Shown: positions 56,200 to 64,000 of the stretch, one piece after another
Position numbering within the stretch: position 1 is the first letter of the stretch
Layout: every line of letters starts with the position of its first letter
Origin: Hermatobates lingyangjiaoensis
Lineage: Eukaryota; Arthropoda; Insecta; Hemiptera; Hermatobatidae
Length of the DNA stretch: 64,000 nt
Direction of reading: 5' to 3'
Assembly (NCBI GenBank): GCA_026182355.1
Contig: JAPFBL010000531.1
Span: 1-64,000 of the forward strand
Translations under genes and position numbers: made by a program
The notes under the pieces: generated by a model
What the model saw: the letters and a program-made list of their open reading frames with translations, nothing else
The model's database searches: none
What the model was told of the DNA's origin: nothing

Positions 56200-56390
56200 A
56201 ACCGGGCGCGCGTGGCAGCACGGTCGGTTGCCGGGACGGTTTCCTGCCGTTGTGTTTCCGGCGTGCTTGGTCGCCCATTCTCTCTTTTCTCCTGAAGACG
56301 GATCATCCGAAAATTTGAGTTTGTAAGTGTGTCTCTTTCTCTGTGTGTTGCTTTTCTTCGTTTGTGAACTGATATATATATATATATATC
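56200..56390 (+). repeat. Family E copy with HHR-like motif, ending in (TA)n
   Basis: A short GC-rich stretch (56200-56280) precedes the HHR-like block at 56293-56322: CTGAAGA, C, GGA..TCC, GAA, AATT, T. The downstream CTGTAAGTGTG-like segment and the TGAACT(C) border before a (TA)n tract at 56370-56390 match the palindromic copies at 4.3 and 59.7 kb. This one is not folded back. Confidence 0.65.
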
Positions 56391-56399
56391 TTTTGTCCC

Positions 56400-56502
56400 T
56401 GCTTTCACATCCTCTCCCTCTCTTTTGTTTCATGCACTCTGCCTTAATGTCTGCCTCTCTTCATCTTCTTCTACCCTCTCTCTCTCACTCTCTCTCTCTC
56501 TC

Positions 56503-56553
<51 letters not shown>

Positions 56554-57215
56554 CTTACTATCTCTCTCACTTTGTTTTCTTATACTTCTACTCTTTCTTG
56601 CACTTTTTTATCGTTCCTTCTTTTTCCCTAATAAATCGCATTCTCATTCGAATTCTCTCTCCTAACTTCTAACTCATTAACTCTGTTTATTTTACTTTTA
56701 ACTCACTTTCACTAAGTTTCCCACTCCATTCTTAATCATATTTGCACTTTCTTTTACTCTGTTACTTCCCCCTCTTCTCACCTCTACTTTTTCTTTTCAT
56801 CACCTGACTCTCTTTTCTACTTCTTTCCAATTACACTCTCTCTTTCTTCGTATCACTCACTCTTGTTTCTTTCCACTTCAACTCTTTCCTTCACATTACT
56901 CATTTCTCCTTCTTTTTCCCTCCTAAATAGTATTTCCATTCGAACTTTCTCTCCTAACTTACAACTCTACAAGTCTGTTTGTTTTACTTGTAACACATTT
57001 TTACTCTCTGTTTCCCTATCCCTTCTTAATACTTTTGCTCTTTCTTCTGCTCCCTCTTTCTCTCTACTGCTTTTTATCCCTTCCTTCTCATTCTTTTCTT
57101 TCTCTCTCTCCCCTACTTTACAAAGTAAGTACTTTGCCCCTGTCTTTCTCTATTTCATTCTAAGTCATTTTCCTATCCATTTTATCACCTATTTTCTCTC
57201 TCCTTTTTATGACAG
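56400..57215 (+). repeat. Pyrimidine-rich tract with (CT)n core
   Basis: About 800 bp are strongly biased to C and T on the plus strand, with a (CT)n run at 56480-56550. Several Ser/Leu/Phe-rich open frames cross it and are composition artefacts. Confidence 0.85.
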
Positions 57216-57534
57216 AGCAACTTAATGTTCCACTAGAATAACTGACCTTTCACTGGCACAAAAATTAACAGTAGTCAGCTTTTGGGTTGTAACTACTATT
57301 GATGATATACACAATACACGATAGAAATATTCATTGAATGTTTGCATGATAAAGAATATCCTACTTAGTCTCTGAGTGGTATTCCACCTCCAGTCACCAA
57401 ACTTCACAGTCAGCTAAAAATATTAAGAGCTATTCAAAAACATTAAAAATTTAATGTTATACAAGTTTTATATATTGAAAGCTATTCAATTTTAAAAGTA
57501 CAAATCATAAAATATAAATAATGAAAATAATAAA

Positions 57535-57543
57535 CACACAGAC

Positions 57544-57637
<94 letters not shown>

Positions 57638-57647
57638 CACACACACA

Positions 57648-57687
<40 letters not shown>

Positions 57688-57733
57688 CACACACACATAC
57701 ATACCGAAACACACACACACTCACACACACATT
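57535..57733 (+). repeat. (CA)n microsatellite, ~200 bp
   Basis: Long CA run with small interruptions (AACACA, CACGCA, CATACATACC). Frames of Cys-Val or Thr-His through it are artefacts. Confidence 0.95.
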
Positions 57734-57889
57734 GGATCGGAGCTAAAATGATTACTTATGAAAAATCGGTGTTGTTAAGAAATATTATCAATATTATTAA
57801 ACTTAATACTCTTATTATGTTTAATAGATCAAATATTATAAACAATGGTAACGGTTTATTTAAAGTTGACTCAATCCTGACCAGGGTAA

Positions 57890-58145
57890 TAACTTCTTCT
57901 AATAGGGTTGACAGTTAGCAGATAGCTGTTAGTTTTTTCTTCCTGTACTCCTTTGTTTACCCTAACATCTTTCCCTGGACCTTTGTCCTTTCCTGCACAC
58001 CCTTTAAAATACTCCTCTCAACTCTTTACTAGATTTTTCTATATCTTTGGTTTCAGTTGGGATTTGACTTTGACAAAGATCGCTTGTTACGGTTGAAAGA
58101 TCTTAGTATTTTTTTCCTCCATTTCTTATTTCGCTTTGGACATTG
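57890..58145 (+). repeat. Degenerate family T copy
   Basis: TTTGACTTTGACAAAGATCG and CTTGTTACGGTTGAAAGATC are recognisable; the CTGACGA box has decayed to TTGACAA. The preceding TCTAATAGGGTTGACAG region is shared with the copy at 46.3 kb, so the family T unit extends at least 150 bp upstream of its HHR. Confidence 0.6.
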
Positions 58146-58149
58146 ACAT

Positions 58150-59384
58150 GAAATATAATTTGAAATTTACAAAAGAAAATTAGCCAAACTGACGCTGTTT
58201 AAAACTTTATACACTTTCAAAGCTATACAAAATGCTATACAATTTTAAAAATAGATATAATCAAAATATAAATTAGAGGTTTAGAAGAAAGGTAATAAAA
58301 GTGAAGCTATAAACAAATTATACAGTTTAAATGCTGCATACGATCATGCTAGATAAGTGTCCATTATTTTGTTTTGTGCCAAATGGTTCATAAACATCGT
58401 TAATATTATTTATCAAAAATAAAATACAGAATTGTCCCTTAATAAATGCAATTGTTATCATTAAAGATAATTAAGAGCATTTTCATTGAAACATTAAAGA
58501 AGTCTAAGGATATTATTAATTTTATTCTCCCAATAATCTGAAGTAAATTATTGGTAAGTTACTTGTTCTATTATTAAAAGGAATTGCACATGTAATTTAT
58601 CTTGTCAATCGATAATTGATGCAACCAGAATTTCTGTCATATCATATTACAATGTCAGTGTCACTAATATAATTTCCTCCCCTCCGAGTCTGATTCTACT
58701 ACAAATGGAGCGTCCCATTTAAAGCCGTATAATATGATGATTGAGCTATTGATGGTTAAAAATAAATGTTGTCCGATTAATAAAACCTCTTTATATTAAA
58801 ATTAATATGCTTAAAAATTGAGTTGTTGTCACCCAGCTGAGCAAAACATTCCTTCTTTTTCTTTCTTTTCACCTTCTCCTGAAGAGGAACAAGGTAAAAT
58901 ATTGAAATGAGTTGCATTGTTGTTTCTACGTGTTTTTTTCTTGTAATCGTTTAGTATAATTAAATAATAAAGAAGAAAACGTCATTAAAACATAGAAGAT
59001 ATCCTAAAGATCTCGTACATAAATGATAACTTTCGGTTTACTTTGCTTTTTAAATGGTGTATTGTCTTTTGTGTAATAGAAATGAAACGAATTTTTGTCA
59101 TCTTATACAAGCACAGTATTAAGTACAAAATTTTGATCTTGTAGATCAATGATGTAAAACAGAAATAAACTATTATTATTTCGATATAAATTATGATCAA
59201 CTATATTTCCAATGATGCAATATTGTTTAATAGCAATTAGGCATATTTCCCAAATCAAGGACTATATGCCCCAAAAATGTATTAAAATTTCTAATAAGTT
59301 GTAGCTTCTTACAGTGATTCTAATATTTTGGAGCCACATATATTTCAGCATTAATGATTTAGACTAACTTTTAAACTGCAACTT

Positions 59385-59385
<1 letters not shown>
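58150..59385. other. AT-rich DNA, no gene seen
   Basis: No recognisable gene. A badly mutated HHR-like block is present at about 58877-58912 (CTGAAGAGGAAC...GAAATGAGTTG). Confidence 0.45.
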
Positions 59386-59387
<2 letters not shown>

Positions 59388-59438
<51 letters not shown>

Positions 59439-59608
59439 CAAACCACAATAAGAAATGGGAAAACAAGATTAAGATCTTTCAACCGTAACAAGCAGTCTTC
59501 GTCAGAGTCAAAAACCCAACTGTTACGGTTGAAAGATCTTAGTCTTGTTTTCCCATTTCTTATTGTGGTTTGATCATTGATTGTTGTTTCACGTGTTTAT
59601 GTGAAATC

Positions 59609-59642
<34 letters not shown>
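59388..59642. repeat. Family T fold-back between two (TA)n tracts
   Basis: (TA)n at 59388-59432 and 59612-59642 enclose the unit. Arms 59434-59487 and 59519-59574 face each other; the ~31-bp spacer holds the CTGACGA box and stem on the minus strand only, so the turn occurred within the HHR. The 3' hairpin TTTCAC...GTGAAA precedes the right TA tract. Confidence 0.8.
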
Positions 59643-59644
<2 letters not shown>

Positions 59645-59680
59645 CTGATAAAACGAAATACGATCCAAACTGGACACAAT

Positions 59681-59812
59681 ACGAGTTCGAGATTAACAAA
59701 GAGCAACACACAAAGTAGGGAAACACACTTACAGAAGACGGATTACCCGAAAATTTGAGTCTGTAAGTGTGTTTCCCTACTTTGTGTGTTGCTCTTTGTT
59801 AATCTCGAACTC

Positions 59813-59852
<40 letters not shown>
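59681..59852. repeat. Family E fold-back palindrome and (TA)n
   Basis: Arms 59681-59734 and 59761-59814 (54 bp each) with a 26-bp spacer that holds the HHR-like stem and AATT-T stem III on the plus strand. The right arm ends exactly at ACTCGTATATAT, as in the 4.3-kb copy. Confidence 0.85.
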
Positions 59853-59853
<1 letters not shown>

Positions 59854-59954
59854 ACAATTAAAAGAAACGGTCCAGAGGACTATTTTAAAATAAAATAAAT
59901 TCAAAACGAAGGAAACACACAGAAAGACACAGACATAACTCACATCGATATTTC

Positions 59955-60022
59955 GACAATCGTGGTCATCAGGAGGTGCGAAGAGCGAAGAGTCCCGCAG
60001 GAAGACAGGGCGGTACTCCCTG

Positions 60023-60053
<31 letters not shown>

Positions 60054-60055
60054 AT
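59955..60055 (-). ncRNA. HHR-like motif with (TA)n at 60022-60052
   Basis: Minus strand 59948-59977: CTGATGA, then a short GAC...GTC or CACG-type stem, GAAA, ATAT and C. The CTGATGA box is the full consensus. Here the stem overlaps the box, so pairing is less certain than in other copies. Confidence 0.45.
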
Positions 60056-60059
60056 ATAA

Positions 60060-61850
60060 AACTTATTTATAAAACAATTTATAGCAAAATTATTTAAGAA
60101 ATAGTATGCGACGTGATGTGTATGGAGGAGAAAGGTCTTTAAAATAGTATATACATGTAGCTTTTGTACTAAACTTTTTTCTCCAGAAACGAACGGTGCT
60201 TTCACCTTTCATTGCCAGTGTTAACTATTTTGTATCACTGAATTGTGAGCTGTGATTGCGTGATTCTGGTTATTTTTGTGCTGTTTAACGTGTTATCATT
60301 GATTTTATTCAACCCTACTTCACCGAAGAGTTCAATAGTAAAGTTATTTGACGATGAATGTGAAAAATAAACTACATCAGAAAAAAAGTAAAAGCAAAAT
60401 TTGGAAGATTGTACAAGAGGAAGTTAAAGAAAGACTAGTTTTAAGATGAAATATATGCGCCTTAGGTTGAAATTAGTAAAATAATATTAGTAATATAATA
60501 AAAAGCATTTTGAAAATCTTGTAAAACTGATATCGGACGGAGTTCAAAGTAATAGACAAGTTCAAAGCAACCGACGAAGGAAAAATTATAAATGTAATGC
60601 ATTATATTTAGTAAATTGCGATTGTCCATAATGGTATGGAATAATTATAGACTTAATGAATGGTGTAATATGTGTCCTATAACAAGCATTGATTTTTTCT
60701 TTAGTACTGAAAATTGTTTATTCAAATTTCAGCCATAGCTCTCGATTTTTTTGTAGCCATAGACATATACCTAGAACGATAGTGAAGTACTTCTGTTTCT
60801 AGAAAACAAACAAAAATTAAACCAACAACACACAGGCAGCACAAAGCAACTCAAACTACTAGTAAGAACAACCCCCTCATCCTAACTTTTTCACAATCCA
60901 TTTTATAATTTTTGAAACCAAGTTTAACTGTAGTGTAATTTTTTGTCACTATTTAGTTCAAATACTTGTGCTGGATTCATATTAAAAATATAAACAATCT
61001 GAAGATGGTTGAAGACAACCCATTTTTTTATTTTAAACAATATATTATCATTTTTTTTGTAAATAACGCTACTATTTCATTAATATTTCATATTATTTTC
61101 CAAAAGATGAATAATTTATTTCAAACATAAGTAAAATAGGTCATAATAAATCCAACAAACTTCGATAAAGTTTTGTATTTCTTTGCTCTATTTGTGGAGG
61201 ATTATAAATTACTTATGTATAAAACTTTTATCTCAAATAATATTAACATAATTGGTTATAGTAATCATCTTTCAAGAAAGAGTTTGATTTTATATTTTTT
61301 TAGTTTTGTAATCCGAATATTAGCTTAATCTTCTTCCAATTACTAAATCACAAATTTCTTTGACTAGTTTCTGTAAAAGAATTATAGTTGACGTAAACTA
61401 ATTCAACAAAGACAGAGAGTAGTCAATTTTTCAGGTGGTGTTTTGTAATTTTAAAGCTGGAAGCTTTTCAAATAAACAAGGCCGTAATTAATAATCCTTC
61501 TGCCTCTCTATGTCTTCTTAATGATCAAATTTCAGGGTGTCCAAAATTTCTTAAACTCTTCCTAGAATCACAAAGAATAAATTAAAAAAAAAAGTTTCTT
61601 TCCTCTAAATTAGTGGTTCTGGCCTTCTGTATTTCAGCTAACGGTTTTCAAGCATACCCGAAGCCTTTTGTCACCTTATCTCCTAAATGCCTATCCCCAC
61701 TCTTTCGCAACGGATCTGTTTCCTACTAGTTGTTTTCACTGGACCAACCCGTCAGTACCACATCCTTGGGTATGTCTTGAATTCTCTTAATTGAATTTTA
61801 TTATTTCACTCTAATTTTTGTAACTAATTAGATATAATTTGTATTATAGT
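60060..61850. other. AT-rich DNA, no gene seen
   Basis: About 1.8 kb without a recognisable gene. A decayed HHR-like block (CTGAAGATGGTTG...CAACCC) stands near 61001-61025 without the GAAA box. Confidence 0.45.
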
Positions 61851-61856
61851 GTCTTC

Positions 61857-61889
61857 CTGATGATGAACACTAATTGTTCGAAACGCGTT
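61857..61889 (+). ncRNA. Best-preserved HHR-like motif
   Basis: CTGATGA (61857-61863), one extra T, stem II GAACA/TGTTC with a five-base loop, GAAA (61880-61883), the palindrome ACGCGT (61883-61888) and T. All core boxes of a hammerhead are present; only the unpaired base before stem II departs from the standard. Stem I partners were not identified with confidence. No PLE coding sequence was recognised next to it. Confidence 0.65.
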
Positions 61890-61894
61890 GAATA

Positions 61895-62745
61895 AAACTT
61901 TATTTGTGTGGACACTTTTGTTGGTTTATCCATTTTACCTCAGAATTTTAAAGCTTTATTAGTTTAGCTGCAATCAGAATTTCTTGACTTTTTTTTTAAT
62001 AGCATTCTATTAAAATTTTTCTCACCCAAATCAATTGTGATAAACCTTGATTCTTCTTCACCTTCCCAAAATCCTTCAAGACAACTCAAGAGAAGATGGC
62101 CAAGGAATCTACTGCTACTATAATCTACTACAATCAAGAAACGAAGTGAAAAGTTGAACCACTGGGTTTCATTCTTCACTCATGTTTATCAAAACCATTT
62201 GTGTAACCTACATACTTGTTATGTTGTATATTTAAAAAAAAATGTTAAAAAAAAATAAGCATTCTAATTTCTTTGGCAAAGAATAAATTGAATAAGATTT
62301 CTTTGTCAAAAATATAGTTGATCTATACTCAACTGTTTTAGTGTAAGAAAATGTTTTCTAATATTATAAAATGTACCATAAAAAATTGTACGATACCCTT
62401 CAAAAGGAACTAATTTTGGGTATAATTTGACTATGATCGTGAAATAGTGTGACTGGTATCGTGTCCACAGGCTTTCAAATTCAATCATAACTCAAGTCTC
62501 CCCTTTATTAAAAAAAATGTATTTTCATTTTTTTGGTTAAAGCTGCTGTTAGTCATATATTAATCATCAGATTACACACTCTAGAGTTATTATTTTAGGG
62601 GAAAAATGGTTGTTTAACTTCTTGGCGATAAAAGTTAATTTCCATTGTAATATTGCTTAAAAAATTATACTGGTCGAAGAATTTTTTTTTTTTTAGTTAA
62701 ATATGAATTTGATACATCAAAAGTTGTTAAATGTAGTGTCTCCAG
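61895..62745. other. AT-rich DNA, no gene seen
   Basis: No recognisable gene. Confidence 0.5.
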
Positions 62746-62749
62746 ATAC

Positions 62750-62900
62750 TTTTAAATATATACTCAACCACCTACACATCACAGACTTCATCAAAAACTC
62801 CTAAAATATACTCAGGGAGTTTCAGAAACTGTTCATCTGTCAAAATATTGAAATTTAATTTGCTCATGTTTCCTATACTTTACTCATAGTAAAATCAAAG
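62750..62900 (-). repeat. R1 repeat fragment
   Basis: The minus strand shows the R1 core with GATGAAGTCTGTG, the TTTTGACA block and ACTATGAGTAAAGTATAGG, similar to 28.38-28.5 kb. Confidence 0.45.
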
Positions 62901-64000
62901 CAGATTGCTTACAGTATGGAGATTATTTACAATTCTGTATGATGAAATCTTGAAAATAAAGACTGCAAAACTGTATTTCATGACTGCTTCACGACTTCTT
63001 AGTTAAATATACTTCTTAAGAGTATATTTTGTGGCTTTCCAACTGACATAATAGTTAAGCATTTTTGGTGCAATCTGGGTGATATTTTGCGGAAATCTAC
63101 TTAATATGGTTATGCATTTCTGGGGAACTTAGGAATATATTTTGTGGCTCCCTGAATCTGACAAAACTGACCGAGTCCTGATAAATTTTTATTTGGTTTC
63201 TACTTCACTGTCGTGGCTTTTATCAGTATTTATATTTTGTCGTCATCTACTTGATAGCACAGTCCCTACGACCCTCTAGTCATCTAATTTGTGCCTTCTC
63301 TTTTCTTTGGCACTAATGTTTAACATAAAACTTGTTTCAGGATAATATTGATTCAGACCCCAGCAATTTCCCCCTAAACAAATACTATTCAATTTCATAG
63401 TATCTTTTGTTTTGTTACAGTGGTAATTGACTAACCTCTTGCAATTGCCTCTAATTTGTATACTACTCTACGCAAAGTTGCACTAATGTTCATGGTAAGT
63501 TTGCCAAAAACATTCAGAATCCACTATCAGTAAACATTACACTATTCTCCAAAGGTAGTGATTGAGGAGATGGACTTGACTATACCAAACAAAAATTACC
63601 CAACAAAATATATTTTAACCAGTAAATTTTAAATTCTATTAATACATTTTTAATTACTATTATCAATTTCACCATACATGTAACTAAAAATACTAATAGT
63701 ATTCTCGAAAACTTCAAATGTACATTTTTTCTCTTTGCAACCCACTAACAGGCTCGGTTGTTAATAGCTTTTTGAGCAGATCATCATACAATAATATTAT
63801 TATTAAGTAACATTACATATATAAATATATAGTAATTATATATTATTATGTAACATAATAATACTATCGACATTAAAGATAAATATGATTACAGCTATAA
63901 GTTTTAGCAATGGGTAGTTTATAAAAATCCTCCGAGAGAAGAAATAAATACAGAACTTAGAGAAAATACAATGCGATTATAACGTTTAAGAAATGAGATA
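62900..64000. other. AT-rich DNA, no gene seen
   Basis: No recognisable gene to the window edge. Confidence 0.5.

Noticed and set aside
56327..57225. Ser/Leu/Phe-rich frames of 68-120 residues
   Set aside because: Composition artefact of the CT-rich tract; no domain or codon structure.
57482..57751. Cys-Val and Thr-His repeat frames
   Set aside because: Pure (CA)n microsatellite read in different frames.

Overview
The window is nuclear DNA of an invertebrate animal, most likely an arthropod. It is strongly AT-rich, has no operons or dense coding, and is built almost entirely of eukaryotic repeats: Penelope-like retroelement (PLE) pieces with GIY-YIG endonuclease domains, many hammerhead-ribozyme-like (HHR) motifs, a mariner DNA transposon, decayed Helitrons, a LINE tail, tRNA-like sequences, three large tandem arrays and many (TA)n tracts. 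The only gene that looks functional is an intronless secreted matrix metalloproteinase (MMP). It is present twice, head-to-head, inside a giant inverted repeat.

Layout. 1-5.9 kb: PLE and HHR-repeat debris, several pieces folded back on themselves and most bounded by (TA)n. 5.93-21.07 kb: a 15.1-kb palindrome with matching ends and a possible TA target duplication. Each arm carries a GC-rich outer block, a ~295-bp tandem array (5 copies left, 7 right) and one MMP gene flanked by its own shorter inverted repeat; the centre is a folded-back copy of an HHR-bearing repeat. 21-34 kb: more fold-back repeats, PLE fragments and a diverged ~2-kb repeat family (called R1 here). 34.3-37.05 kb: a 28/17-bp satellite with a 560-bp higher-order period, split by a 914-bp internally deleted mariner. 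37-49.6 kb: two long, clean HHR palindromes, a 112-bp array, a second R1 copy, PLE N-terminal pieces, a Helitron with helicase remains and a short derivative. 49.7-53.4 kb: a 58/47-bp satellite. 53.4-64 kb: LINE, PLE and HHR remnants, pyrimidine-rich and (CA)n tracts, then AT-rich DNA without recognisable genes.

Two themes stand out. First, the MMP palindrome may be a large mobile or virus-derived element that carries a protease; an assembly fold-back must be excluded. Second, the HHR motifs from at least five sequence families share one plan: CTGANGA, one extra base, stem II, GAA, a short self-complementary stem III, then a base other than G. They recur at fold-back palindromes and at PLE junctions ordered C-terminus, HHR, N-terminus, (TA)n, as expected if PLE RNA is copied across the ribozyme and inserted at TA repeats. 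Family labels T, E, G and R1 are local names used only in this annotation.
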